Program-made: the position numbers and the translations under genes
NCBI RefSeq assembly: GCF_001907695.1
Contig: NZ_KV880638.1
Coordinates: forward strand, 62,882 to 126,881
Source: Thalassospira sp. TSL5-1
GTDB taxonomy: Bacteria > Pseudomonadota > Alphaproteobacteria > Rhodospirillales > Thalassospiraceae
DNA length: 64,000 nt
Direction of reading: 5' to 3'
In this document: positions 8,676 to 17,354 of the stretch, piece by piece
Position numbering within the stretch: position 1 is the stretch's first letter
How the letters are laid out: the number at the start of each line of letters is the position of its first letter
The notes under the pieces: generated by a model
Databases searched by the model: none
What the model was told of the DNA's origin: nothing
Seen by the model: only the letters and a program-made list of their open reading frames with translations

Positions 8676-9409
8676 CCACGACTGCAGGCAATTCGGCCCC
8701 TGTCACCCAAAAGGGTGCCGCCTATGGGCTGGGCATTGGCCCGGGCGAAGCCGACCTGATCACGTTAAAGGCTTACAAGATTTTGCAGGAAGCGGATGTG
8801 ATTGCCTATCCCGCACTGGAAGACGGTGCCAGCCTGGCGCGGCAAATTGTCGCCCCGCATATGCCCGAAAACCGCATCGAAATTGCCATTCGCATTCCAA
8901 TGGGGCCTCCGGCCGATAGCATTTATGATGCCGCCGCCCTGGAAATTGGCGAACATTTGCGCGCCGGGCGCACAGTCGCGGTATTGTGCGAAGGCGACCC
9001 GTTTTTTTATGGCAGCTTCATGTATCTGTTTGGCCGCCTGGCCGAGGCCGGTTTCCCGGTACAAAGCATTCCCGGCGTCAGCTCCATGATGGCCTGTGCC
9101 GCCGAGCTTGGCGCCCCGCTTGCCGCGAAAAACGATATTTTACAGGTTATTCCCGGCCCCTTGCCTGCCGACCGCCTGAAAGCACAACTGGCCGATACCG
9201 ATGCGGCCGCCATCATCAAACTGGGCCGTCATTTTGCCAAGGTCCGCCAGGTAATTGCCGAACTGGGCCTGACCGACCGGGCACGCTATATCGAGCGCGC
9301 CACCCTGGATAGCCAAAAAATGGTGCCACTGGGCGACTTGCCCGATGATGCCACCGCACCGTATTTTTCAATGATCCTGATCCACCGTCGCGGAGACGCA
9401 TGGAAATGA
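8672..9409 (+). CDS. cobI: Precorrin-2 C20-methyltransferase
   Basis: The 245-residue product adds the SAM-derived methyl at C20 of (cobalt-)precorrin-2. It is a class III tetrapyrrole methylase: GLGIGPGEADLITLKA at the N-terminus, LCEGDPFFYGSFMYL near residue 110 and IPGVSSMMACAAELGAPL near residue 135. These blocks are those of CobI/CbiL rather than CobM or CobJ, both of which are present as separate domains downstream. It overlaps cobL by 4 bp and the next gene by 10 bp, so the whole set is one coupled operon. Confidence 0.93.
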   Translation: MTTTAGNSAPVTQKGAAYGLGIGPGEADLITLKAYKILQEADVIAYPALEDGASLARQIVAPHMPENRIEIAIRIPMGPPADSIYDAAALEIGEHLRAGRTVAVLCEGDPFFYGSFMYLFGRLAEAGFPVQSIPGVSSMMACAAELGAPLAAKNDILQVIPGPLPADRLKAQLADTDAAAIIKLGRHFAKVRQVIAELGLTDRARYIERATLDSQKMVPLGDLPDDATAPYFSMILIHRRGDAWK

Positions 9410-11334
9410 CCAGCCCCACAACATCCCCCCTGCCAACCGACCCGATTGCCCCCATCGCGGTGATTTGCCTCACCCAGCGCGCCCTGCCCACGGCAAAGCG
9501 CATTACAGCCACCCTGCAAGGGGCCAGCCTGCACGGGTTGCGCACCAGGGTTTCCACCCGCGAGGTGGATGTGGCCTTTGACGATACCATTGCACATCTG
9601 CAACAAACCTTTGCCGCCGACAACGTGATTATCGGAGTTTGTGCCAGCGGTATTCTTATTCGTGCCCTGGCCCCGCTTTTGGCCGGTAAATGGCAGGATG
9701 CCGCCGTGATTGCCGTGGATGAAGCCGGTGAAACCTTTATTCCGCTGCTGGGCGGGCATCACGGGGGTAACAAACTGGCCCGCGACCTGGCCGAAAAGCT
9801 GGGTGCCCGTGCTGCCATTACCACACCGGGCGATGCCGCCCTGGGCCTGGCGCTCGATGAACCCCCGGCAGGCTGGAAACTGGCCGACAAGGCCGCTGTC
9901 AAACCGGCCACCGCCGCCCTTTTGGCCGGGGCCAGTGCCAAAATCACCATTGATGCCGGGTCGGCCGCCTGGCTGACCAACAGCGCCATCCCCCAGGATG
10001 AAAACGGCACCGTTGCCCTGCATGTTACGGCACGCGTCGAAACCGGCTTTCTCGCCGATCAGGCTGGTGACCTCGCCCCGGTCACATTCCATCCGCCCGT
10101 TCTGGCGCTGGGTGTCGGCTGTGAACGCAATTGCGACCCCGCCGAACTGATTGACCTTGCCGAAAAAACCCTGGCCGATGCCGGGTTAAGTGCCAGGGCG
10201 GTTGCCTGTGTCACCTCGATTGACCTGAAGGCCGATGAACCCGCCGTTCATACACTGGCCCGGCATTTGGGTGTTCCCGCCCGCTTTTTTACCGCCGAAG
10301 AACTGGAAGAACAGGCCCCGCGCCTGCAAACGCCATCCGACATTGTTTTTGCCGAAACCGGCTGCCACGGCGTTGCCGAGGGGGCGGCCCTTGCCAGTGT
10401 TGGCAGCGACGGCACCCTGATCGTTGCGAAACAGAAATCAAAACGGGCCACCTGCGCCATTGGCCAGTCCCCGCGCGACATTCCCCCGCAAACCACCGGG
10501 CGCGGGCAGGGGCGTTTATCAATTGTGGGTATTGGCCCGGGCCAGGCAAGCTGGCGCAGCCCGGAGGCCAGCACCCTGATCGCGCAGGCAAGCGATATTG
10601 TCGGCTATCAGATGTATCTGGACCTGCTGGGGGATTTGATCACCGGCAAAAAACTGCATCATTCCGATCTGGGCGCTGAAGAAGCCCGCGCCCGCCATGC
10701 CCTGGAACTGGCCGCCGAGGGGCGCGATGTGGCCCTGATCGGGTCGGGCGATGCCGGAATTTATGCCCTGGCAACCCTGGTATTTGAATTGCTGGACCGC
10801 GAAGACAAAGCCGCCTGGAACCGTGTTGCCATTCAGGTATCGCCGGGGATTTCCGCCCTGCAAGCCGCAGCCGCACGTATTGGCGCACCCTTGGGCCACG
10901 ATTTTTGTGCCATCTCCCTGTCCGACCTGCTCACCCCGCGCGAGGATATTTTACGCCGGATCGCCGCCGCAGCGGCAGGCGATTTTGTCATTGCCTTTTA
11001 TAACCCGGTTTCCAAACGCCGCCGCGATTTGCTGGCAACCGCGCGCGACATGCTGCTCGATAATCGCCCTGCCGATACGCCGGTGGTGCTGGGCCGCCAA
11101 CTGGGCCGACCGGACCAGGAAATAACGGTCGTTCCGTTATCGAAACTTGAGGTCGATATGGTCGATATGCTAACCACCGTTCTGGTCGGGTCCAGCAACA
11201 GCAAACATATCTCCCGGGGCATGGGCGAATGGGTTTATACCCCGCGTGGCTATGCCAAAAAGGGCGCCGACGCCGCCAAGGCCCCTGTCCATAGCAGCCA
11301 TTCCGCCCAAAGCACGACGACAAAGAAAGACTAA
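9400..11334 (+). CDS. cobJ: CbiG–CobJ fusion: cobalt-precorrin-5A lactonase region plus precorrin-3B C17-methyltransferase
   Basis: A 644-residue fusion. Residues ~15–365 follow the CbiG order: an N-terminal region (AVICLTQRALPTAKRI, IGVCASGILIRALAPLL, GGHHGGNKLA) and a C-terminal CobE/CbiG_C segment (LALGVGCERNCDPAEL, VTSIDLKADEPAVHTLA, GVAEGAAL). From residue ~370 a CobJ/CbiH methylase begins (LSIVGIGPGQASWRSPEA, LIGSGDAGIYALA, FYNPVSKRR). CbiG opens the ring lactone and releases the C20 fragment in the cobalt-early route; CobJ methylates C17 with ring contraction. The fusion puts consecutive steps on one chain. The end, after the GMGEWVYTPRGY block, is low-complexity. Confidence 0.9.
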   Translation: MEMTSPTTSPLPTDPIAPIAVICLTQRALPTAKRITATLQGASLHGLRTRVSTREVDVAFDDTIAHLQQTFAADNVIIGVCASGILIRALAPLLAGKWQDAAVIAVDEAGETFIPLLGGHHGGNKLARDLAEKLGARAAITTPGDAALGLALDEPPAGWKLADKAAVKPATAALLAGASAKITIDAGSAAWLTNSAIPQDENGTVALHVTARVETGFLADQAGDLAPVTFHPPVLALGVGCERNCDPAELIDLAEKTLADAGLSARAVACVTSIDLKADEPAVHTLARHLGVPARFFTAEELEEQAPRLQTPSDIVFAETGCHGVAEGAALASVGSDGTLIVAKQKSKRATCAIGQSPRDIPPQTTGRGQGRLSIVGIGPGQASWRSPEASTLIAQASDIVGYQMYLDLLGDLITGKKLHHSDLGAEEARARHALELAAEGRDVALIGSGDAGIYALATLVFELLDREDKAAWNRVAIQVSPGISALQAAAARIGAPLGHDFCAISLSDLLTPREDILRRIAAAAAGDFVIAFYNPVSKRRRDLLATARDMLLDNRPADTPVVLGRQLGRPDQEITVVPLSKLEVDMVDMLTTVLVGSSNSKHISRGMGEWVYTPRGYAKKGADAAKAPVHSSHSAQSTTTKKD

Positions 11335-11337
11335 TAC

Positions 11338-12108
11338 ATGACGGTTCATTTCATTGGTGCCGGTCCCGGCGCCCCCGACCTGATCACGGTCCGCGGTTTA
11401 CGCCTGATCGAAAAATGCCCGGTCTGTCTTTATGCAGGCTCGCTGGTGCCCGAGGAAATCGTCAACAGCGCGCCAGCCGATGCCCGCGTGATTGATACCG
11501 CACCGATGAACCTGGATGAAATCATCGCCGAGATAAAAACCGCGCACGATGCCGGACAGGATGTGGCACGGGTACATTCCGGCGACCCGTCCATTTACGG
11601 GGCGATTGCCGAACAGATCCGCCGTCTTGAAGAACTTGATATTCCCTATGACATCACGCCGGGGGTTTCGGCCTATGCCGCCGTGGCTGCCGAAATCGGG
11701 GCGGAGCTGACATTGCCCGATATTTCGCAAACCGTCATCCTGACCCGGACCGCGATGCGGTCGTCCTCCATGCCTGATGGGGAAAGTCTGGCGGAACTGG
11801 GCCAGTCACGCGCGACACTGGCGGTTCATTTGTCAATTAACAATCTGGCAAATGTGGTGCGCGACCTGATCCCGCATTACGGCGAAGATTGCCCGGTTGT
11901 GATTGCCTATCGCGCCACCTGGCCCGATGCCCGTTACCTTTACGGAACGCTGGGCGACATCCGCACCAAGGTCAAAGGCAGCGGCATTACCCGCACCGCC
12001 CTGATCATGGTGGGCGAGGTTTTTGGCCGCCGCGATTTTACCGATTCCCGGCTTTACGCCGCCGATCATCACCATGTTCTGCGACCAAAAAAGCCCGCGA
12101 CATCCTGA
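11338..12108 (+). CDS. cobM: Precorrin-4 C11-methyltransferase
   Basis: The 256-residue product methylates C11 of (cobalt-)precorrin-4. It opens with VHFIGAGPGAPDLITVRG, the CobM/CbiF signature, followed by CPVCLYAGSLVPEEI, VHSGDPSIYGAIAEQ and ITPGVSAYAAVAAEIGAELTLP. The ATG follows the previous stop by 3 bp. It is the last corrin gene visible. CobK/CbiJ, CobG and CbiD are not in this window, so the pathway must be completed elsewhere. I see no obvious terminator before the next promoter at 12208. Confidence 0.94.
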   Translation: MTVHFIGAGPGAPDLITVRGLRLIEKCPVCLYAGSLVPEEIVNSAPADARVIDTAPMNLDEIIAEIKTAHDAGQDVARVHSGDPSIYGAIAEQIRRLEELDIPYDITPGVSAYAAVAAEIGAELTLPDISQTVILTRTAMRSSSMPDGESLAELGQSRATLAVHLSINNLANVVRDLIPHYGEDCPVVIAYRATWPDARYLYGTLGDIRTKVKGSGITRTALIMVGEVFGRRDFTDSRLYAADHHHVLRPKKPATS

Positions 12109-12207
12109 TAACCATAGGTTTTTGCCCAGTTCTTTCGCAGTTGCAGCATATTTTTTCATCATCGTCATAAAGCGCATAAAAAACATTCATTTTTTATCTG
12201 AACAACC

Positions 12208-12237
12208 TTGACCCCGGCCTGATCCGCTGCCTTTAAT
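12208..12237 (+). promoter_or_regulatory. Candidate sigma-70 promoter of the Anbu operon
   Basis: TTGACC (12208–12213) and TTTAAT (12232–12237) are separated by 18 bp, each one base off consensus. The predicted start would leave a leader of about 38 nt before the ATG at 12282, which has AAGGGA upstream. It separates the next operon from the cob genes. Confidence 0.55.
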
Positions 12238-12281
12238 CTATACGAAGGTCAAAAAAGACCCGGACAGAAAGGGAATGGCGC

Positions 12282-13685
12282 ATGTTCAACGAGATGGAAA
12301 TGAACGGTAAGGTGCGCGACCCCTATCGCGCACTGGTTGACTGGATGGATGTCACCGGGCCGGAAACACTGGCCCAAAAGCGACTGGAAGCCGAAACGCT
12401 GTTTCGCAAAATCGGCATTACCTTTGCCGTTTATGGCGAGGGGGGAGACCCCGAACGACTTATTCCGTTTGATCTGATCCCGCGTATTTTTACCGCATCG
12501 GAATGGCGCAGGCTTGAACGCGGCGTCAAACAGCGGGCCCGCGCCCTTAATACCTTTCTTTACGACGTTTACCATAATGCCGAAATCATCCGTGCCGGCG
12601 TTGTCCCAGCGGATCTGGTTTATAAAAACGCCGCCTTTGAACCCGCCGTCATTGGCATAGACCCGCCGCGCCGGGTTTACAGCCATATTGTGGGCGTCGA
12701 TGTCGTGCGTGTCGGCCCGGATGAATTTTATGTGCTGGAGGATAATTGCCGCACACCTTCGGGGGTTTCCTATATGCTGGAAAACCGCGAAATCATGATG
12801 CGCATGTTCCCCGAACTGTTTTCAAAACTGCGCATCGAACCGGTCGATAGCTACCCCGACCAGTTGTTAAAAACCCTCAAAAGCATTGCACCTGCCAAAT
12901 GCGAAGGCGACCCCAACATTGTTGTGTTAACCCCGGGTGCGATGAACAGCGCCTATTATGAACATTCCTTCCTGGCGGACCAAATGGGCGTGGAACTGGT
13001 GGAAGGCCAGGATTTATTTGTTTCCGAAGGGCGAGTTTATATGCGCACCACCCGCGGGCCGGAGCGCGTTGATGTTATTTACCGCCGCATCGATGATGAT
13101 TTCATCGATCCCCTGTGTTTCCGTCCCGATTCCGTCCTGGGTGTGCCGGGATTAATGAATGTGTATCGCTCCGGCGGGGTTGCCATTTGTTCCGCCCCGG
13201 GGGCCGGGGTGGCCGATGACAAGGCGATTTATACCTATGTGCCCGATATGATCCGGTTTTATCTGGGTCAGGAACCGATCCTCAACAATGTACCAACCTG
13301 GAAATGCGCCCGTCCTGACGACCTTAAATATGTGCTCGAACATCTGCCTGAACTGGTGGTGAAGGAAGTTCATGGCTCTGGCGGGTACGGCATGCTGGTC
13401 GGCCCGGCATCGACCAAAGAAGAATGCGACACCTACGCCGAACGCATCAAGGCCAACCCGTCCGATTTTATCGCCCAGCCCACCCTGTCGCTTTCGGCCT
13501 GTCCAACCTTTGTTGAAAGCGGCATTGCCCCGCGCCATGTCGATTTTCGTCCATTCTGCCTGGTCGGTGACGATATTCGCCTGACCCCGGGCGGACTAAC
13601 CCGTGTTGCCCTGCGTGATGGCTCCCTTGTGGTCAATTCGTCGCAGGGCGGCGGGGTCAAGGATACCTGGATCATGGCGGAATAA
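12282..13685 (+). CDS. Circularly permuted ATP-grasp protein (DUF404/407 type, COG2308)
   Basis: A 467-residue cytosolic protein of the circularly permuted ATP-grasp group. Recognisable blocks are the N-terminal FNEM and DVYHNAEIIRAGVVPADLV, VDVVRVGPDEFYVLEDNCRTPSGVSYMLENR, DVIYRRIDDDFIDP and the late VVKEVHGSGGYGMLVGP and FCLVGDDIRLTPGGLTRVA, which carry the usual acidic and basic nucleotide-site residues. Such proteins are predicted amide or peptide ligases; a product has not been fixed for the family. It heads a four-gene operon with an alpha-E protein, a transglutaminase-like protein and Anbu, a set described in comparative genomics as a possible peptide-synthesis and degradation system. 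The function is inference from that context. Confidence 0.88.
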   Translation: MFNEMEMNGKVRDPYRALVDWMDVTGPETLAQKRLEAETLFRKIGITFAVYGEGGDPERLIPFDLIPRIFTASEWRRLERGVKQRARALNTFLYDVYHNAEIIRAGVVPADLVYKNAAFEPAVIGIDPPRRVYSHIVGVDVVRVGPDEFYVLEDNCRTPSGVSYMLENREIMMRMFPELFSKLRIEPVDSYPDQLLKTLKSIAPAKCEGDPNIVVLTPGAMNSAYYEHSFLADQMGVELVEGQDLFVSEGRVYMRTTRGPERVDVIYRRIDDDFIDPLCFRPDSVLGVPGLMNVYRSGGVAICSAPGAGVADDKAIYTYVPDMIRFYLGQEPILNNVPTWKCARPDDLKYVLEHLPELVVKEVHGSGGYGMLVGPASTKEECDTYAERIKANPSDFIAQPTLSLSACPTFVESGIAPRHVDFRPFCLVGDDIRLTPGGLTRVALRDGSLVVNSSQGGGVKDTWIMAE

Positions 13686-13697
13686 GGGGAACAGACC

Positions 13698-14648
13698 ATG
13701 CTTAGTCGTACTGCTGAAAATCTGTTCTGGCTGTCACGTTATGTGGAACGGGCCGAAAACATGTCCCGCCTGTTGGAAATGGGTTATCGCATGGCACTCA
13801 TGCCCGCTGCGGGCGATGGCAACCGGTCGGAATGGCGATCGGTGCTGTCAGCGGCGGGCTGTGCCGAAGGTTTTGATTCCGATAATACCGAGCTTTCACA
13901 GGCCACCGTTTCGGATTACCTGATTTTTAACCGCGATAATCCGTCGTCGATTATCAATTGTTTTGAATATGCCCGGGCCAATGCGCGCGCCATGCGCACC
14001 GCCATCACCCAGGAAATGTGGGAAGCCCTGAACGGTGCGCTGATGGAACTGCGCAAAACATCCATGCGCAACCTTGCCAAAACCGACCTGCCCGGTTTTA
14101 TCGACTGGGTCAAAAGCCAGGGTGCGCTGTTTCGCGGGGCAACCGATTCCACCATCCTGCGCAATGATGGTTATGATTTTATCCGCCTGGGCACGTTTCT
14201 GGAACGGGCTGACAACACCGCCCGCCTGCTGGATGTAAAATATTACGTGCTGCTGCCCGAAACCAGCATGGTCGGCGACGGGGTGGACAATTATCAATGG
14301 ACCACGGTTTTGCGGGCTGCTTCCTCGATGCGGGCCTTTCATTGGGTTTACCGCGATGATTATTCACCCTGGCGCATCGCCCATTTCCTGATTTTAAATC
14401 CGTTCAGTCCGCGTTCGCTGGCCCATTGCATGGAAAATGTTACCAACCACCTGGAAAGACTGGCCCGCCAATATGGGCAGCGCCATGCCGTTCACAGTAT
14501 GGCGGTCGATACCTATTCGATCCTGACCCAGGGGGATATGGACGATATTTTCAGCAACGGCCTGCATGAATTTATCAGCGACTGTCTGCAACGCTATCAG
14601 GCTTTATCATCGGCCATTGCCGAAACCTATTATCACGGGGGGCGGTAA
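13698..14648 (+). CDS. Alpha-E domain protein (DUF403, COG2307)
   Basis: A 316-residue, mostly helical protein of the alpha-E family. The N-terminus MLSRTAENLFWLSRYVERAENMSRLLE is the family's strongest signature, followed by NPSSIINCFEYARANARAMRTAIT and a mid-protein LGTFLERADNTARLLD repeat of the same ERA/ERAD motif. There is no signal peptide or membrane span. The biochemical role is not established; it almost always travels with the permuted ATP-grasp protein and is thought to act as its partner. It starts 12 bp after the ATP-grasp stop and ends 1 bp before the transglutaminase-like start, so co-translation is likely. Confidence 0.88.
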   Translation: MLSRTAENLFWLSRYVERAENMSRLLEMGYRMALMPAAGDGNRSEWRSVLSAAGCAEGFDSDNTELSQATVSDYLIFNRDNPSSIINCFEYARANARAMRTAITQEMWEALNGALMELRKTSMRNLAKTDLPGFIDWVKSQGALFRGATDSTILRNDGYDFIRLGTFLERADNTARLLDVKYYVLLPETSMVGDGVDNYQWTTVLRAASSMRAFHWVYRDDYSPWRIAHFLILNPFSPRSLAHCMENVTNHLERLARQYGQRHAVHSMAVDTYSILTQGDMDDIFSNGLHEFISDCLQRYQALSSAIAETYYHGGR

Positions 14649-14649
14649 C

Positions 14650-15471
14650 ATGCGCCTGACAATTGAACACAGAACCCGCTATCGCTATGAGCCTGCGGCC
14701 CGTTACGTGACCCAAAGCCTGAAACTGACCCCGTCGTTATTTGACGGTCAACGTATTGTGGACTGGTCCATCCATGCTGAAAACTGCGCCATTACCTCGG
14801 AATTTATTGATGGATATGGCGATACCGTCAGCACCCTGACCTGCAATGGCCCGGTTGATGAAGTTGAAATTGTCGTGCGCGGCCTGATCGAAACCGTGGA
14901 TATGGCCGGGGTTCTGGTGGGACATCGCGAAAAGGCATCACCACTGGTGTTTTTGCGCGCAACCGCGATTACCAAACCCAGTGCAGCCATTCGCAAACTG
15001 GTCAAATCAGTCAGCAAATCACTGGGAAGCGATGCCACGATTTTGCAAACCGCCCATGCCCTTGCCAAGGCGGTGCGCGATAAAATTGATTATGTGCCCG
15101 GCTCCACCCATGCCCACACCACCGCAGCCGATGCGCTGGCGGACGGGCAGGGCGTATGCCAGGATCATGCCCATGTATTGCTGGCTGCGGCACGGCTGAT
15201 GGACATTCCGGCACGGTATGTCTCGGGCTATCTTTTTGCCGATGCCGAAGGGGTACCCCATGAGGCCGCCCATGCCTGGGCCGAACTTTATATCAATGAT
15301 ATTGGATGGGTCGGTTTTGATCCGGCCAACCGGTGTTGCCCGACCGATTTTTATGTTCGGCTGGGGTCTGGACTTGATGCCAGAGACGCCTCACCTATAC
15401 GGGGTGTACATTCTGGTGGCGCCGACGAGGATTTGGATGTAACCGTAATCGTCGCGCAAGCCCAACAATAA
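14650..15471 (+). CDS. Transglutaminase-like cysteine protease family protein (COG1305)
   Basis: A 273-residue protein with an N-terminal beta-rich domain (MRLTIEHRTRYRYEPAARYV) followed by a transglutaminase-like catalytic core. The triad can be read as the cysteine in GQGVCQDHAHVLLAAAR, the histidine in EAAHAWAELYI and the aspartate in WVGFDPANRCCPTDFYVRLG. Members are predicted peptidases or amidases that could process the products of the neighbouring ATP-grasp ligase. The open frame extends upstream to 14566, but ATG at 14650 directly after the previous stop gives the family N-terminus. It belongs to the Anbu operon. Confidence 0.88.
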   Translation: MRLTIEHRTRYRYEPAARYVTQSLKLTPSLFDGQRIVDWSIHAENCAITSEFIDGYGDTVSTLTCNGPVDEVEIVVRGLIETVDMAGVLVGHREKASPLVFLRATAITKPSAAIRKLVKSVSKSLGSDATILQTAHALAKAVRDKIDYVPGSTHAHTTAADALADGQGVCQDHAHVLLAAARLMDIPARYVSGYLFADAEGVPHEAAHAWAELYINDIGWVGFDPANRCCPTDFYVRLGSGLDARDASPIRGVHSGGADEDLDVTVIVAQAQQ

Positions 15472-15487
15472 CTGGACTAATGATAAA

Positions 15488-16234
15488 ATGACCTATTGCG
15501 TGGGCCTCATGCTGGATGAAGGGCTGGTTTTCCTGTCTGACACCCGCACCAATGCAGGCCTTGATAACATTTCACGCTATCGCAAAATGTTCAGCTGGGA
15601 AGTTCCCGGTGAACGCGCCATCGTGATGCTGACAGCCGGAAACCTGGCCATTACCCAGGCCGTTGTCAGCGTCCTGCGCGAAGCCATCGAAAACCCCGAC
15701 ACCGCTGAAAATGACAGCATTTTAACCGCACCGACCATGTTCCGGGTGGCCGAACTGGTGGGCGAGGCCATGCAATCGGTGCAGCACAAATATCATGACA
15801 CCCTGGAGCAACGCAAAGAAAGCTCCGGTGCCAGCATTATTCTGGGTGGGCAGCGGGTCGGCGGTGCGCAACGCCTGTTTCTGATTTATGCGGCAGGCAA
15901 TTTTATCGAAGCCACCGAAGACACACCCTATCTGCAAATTGGCGAACACAAATATGGCAAGCCGATCCTGGATCGGGTGATTACCCAGGAAACCCCGATT
16001 GAGGAAGGCGTAAAAGCCGCCCTGTTATCAATGGATTCGACGCTGCGTTCCAATCTGTCGGTTGGAATGCCGCTTGATTTGGCCGTACTGCCCGAAGGCA
16101 AATGCCGATTTTCCGAACAGCGGCGCATCGAAGCCGAAGATGCCGGTTTCAAGGCCCTGTCCGATGCCTGGTCACAAGCCCTGCGCGACGCCTTTTCCGA
16201 TATGCCGGACGAACATTGTCCGCCGCATCCGTAA
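15488..16234 (+). CDS. Anbu, ancestral proteasome beta-subunit-like peptidase
   Basis: A 248-residue Ntn-hydrolase of the Anbu (COG3484) group, a bacterial relative of HslV and the proteasome beta subunit. The N-terminus is MTYCVG: removal of Met1 would expose Thr as the nucleophile. Asp18 in LSDTRTNAG and Lys33 in RYRKMFSW supply the other active-site residues in the usual proteasome order. Members assemble into open helical rings rather than closed barrels. No HslU-type ATPase is near, as is normal for Anbu. It is the last gene of the operon and is followed by a perfect terminator hairpin at 16268. Physiological substrates are unknown for the family. Confidence 0.9.
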   Translation: MTYCVGLMLDEGLVFLSDTRTNAGLDNISRYRKMFSWEVPGERAIVMLTAGNLAITQAVVSVLREAIENPDTAENDSILTAPTMFRVAELVGEAMQSVQHKYHDTLEQRKESSGASIILGGQRVGGAQRLFLIYAAGNFIEATEDTPYLQIGEHKYGKPILDRVITQETPIEEGVKAALLSMDSTLRSNLSVGMPLDLAVLPEGKCRFSEQRRIEAEDAGFKALSDAWSQALRDAFSDMPDEHCPPHP

Positions 16235-16267
16235 ACAGGCTCGCAATACAGAATATTTACAGCCAAA

Positions 16268-16303
16268 CCCCGTTGATCAATCATGGTTGATCAACGGGGT
16301 TTT
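16268..16303 (+). terminator. Rho-independent terminator of the Anbu operon
   Basis: A perfect 13-bp stem: CCCCGTTGATCAA (16268–16280), a 6-nt loop, and TTGATCAACGGGG (16287–16299), followed by TTTT. It lies 34 bp after the Anbu stop. Confidence 0.9.
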
Positions 16304-16413
16304 CTCTGGCGGGTTTGCATTACACGTAACGAGGCACAGATGATGTGCATCCCCAAATGCCTGCCTGTTTTTGCAATACCGATATGAAGGCTCGACAAGG
16401 TCAGGCGGACAAA

Positions 16414-16423
16414 TTATCTATAA
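16414..16423. promoter_or_regulatory. BioR operator upstream of bioR
   Basis: An exact TTATCTATAA box, the BioR consensus, ends 4 nt before the ATG at 16428. Binding here would block transcription or ribosome access, which implies autoregulation. Confidence 0.75.
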
Positions 16424-16427
16424 AATT

Positions 16428-17078
16428 ATGGATCACGACAAAGACAATACGATTACCGGCAAAATCACCCGCCAACTGGCAGACCGGATTATAGCCGGGC
16501 ACATCGCACCGGGCACCAAACTAAGACAGGACCACCTGGCCGAGGAATTTGGTGCCAGCCATGTTCCCGTGCGCGAGGCCTTTCGTCGTCTGGAAGCACA
16601 GGGGCTAGTGGTGAGCGAACCGCGCCGGGGCGTTCGGGTTGCCAGCTTCGATATTGCCGAAGTACGCGAAGTCGCCGAAATGCGTGCCTCCCTTGAGGTT
16701 TTGGCCCTGCGCCATGCCGCCCCGCATCTGACCAGTGCCATTTTGGACGAGGCCGAAGCCATTAATCGTGCCGGGGAAAATGCTGCCGATGTCCGAGCCT
16801 GGGAGGAAACCAATCGTGCCTTTCACCGCCTGATCCTGAGCCCGTGTGGCATGCCGCGCCTGCTGGCAACAATTGATGATTTGCATGCCGCCAGTGCCCG
16901 TTTCCTGTTTTCGGGCTTTCGCCTGGAATGGGAAGCGCCGACCGACCAGGATCACCGCGCCATCCTGAAGGCCCTGCGCGAACGGCAGTTTGATGTCGCC
17001 GCCGCCACCCTGGCCCGCCATGTTAAATGGATCGGCAGCAAACCGGGCATCAAACCCCGCCTGCAAAATCGCGCCTGA
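16428..17078 (+). CDS. bioR: GntR-family biotin repressor BioR
   Basis: A 216-residue FadR-subfamily GntR regulator. The N-terminal winged helix-turn-helix covers residues ~10–75 (LADRIIAGHIAPGTKLRQDHLAEEF, then VPVREAFRRLEAQGLV), and the C-terminal helical FCD domain has the D/H metal-site pattern (AFHRLILS, DQDHRAILKAL, LARHVKW). The BioR assignment rests on context: exact TTATCTATAA/TTATAGATAA boxes lie at its own start and in front of bioY–bioB, as known for alphaproteobacterial BioR. The longest frame opens with TTG at 16371, but ATG at 16428 begins the conserved protein. No Shine–Dalgarno precedes that ATG because the operator occupies the place; a leaderless mRNA is possible. Confidence 0.88.
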   Translation: MDHDKDNTITGKITRQLADRIIAGHIAPGTKLRQDHLAEEFGASHVPVREAFRRLEAQGLVVSEPRRGVRVASFDIAEVREVAEMRASLEVLALRHAAPHLTSAILDEAEAINRAGENAADVRAWEETNRAFHRLILSPCGMPRLLATIDDLHAASARFLFSGFRLEWEAPTDQDHRAILKALRERQFDVAAATLARHVKWIGSKPGIKPRLQNRA

Positions 17079-17171
17079 GCAGCATATCCATCGCCCAAAA
17101 TCCCGCCCTGATCCCGCAACCCATCCTGTCTTCAGGTGTGGGCCGATCTGTTTGTGTATGACCTTGCTATT

Positions 17172-17181
17172 TTATAGATAA
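17172..17181. promoter_or_regulatory. BioR operator, distal bioY site
   Basis: An exact TTATAGATAA box lies in an AT-rich stretch (17165–17215), about 170 bp before bioY. Two degenerate copies (17248–17257 and 17291–17300, two mismatches each) lie between it and the proximal box. Confidence 0.6.
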
Positions 17182-17311
17182 AAATTATATTTATAAATCA
17201 ATAAATTAACAGGAATTCCTTTTCCAAAAGCGCCCAAAATTCCCCTGTTATCTATTTTTGCATTGATTTCAACCGCCAGCCCTGGCGTAATTAATAGATG
17301 AGATTCGTATT

Positions 17312-17321
17312 TTATCTATAA
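17312..17321. promoter_or_regulatory. BioR operator, proximal bioY site
   Basis: An exact TTATCTATAA box sits 33 bp before the bioY ATG at 17355, where it would overlap the promoter or the transcription start. Confidence 0.75.
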
Positions 17322-17354
17322 TTTTACCTGCCCGGAATGGAGGATCAGATCATC

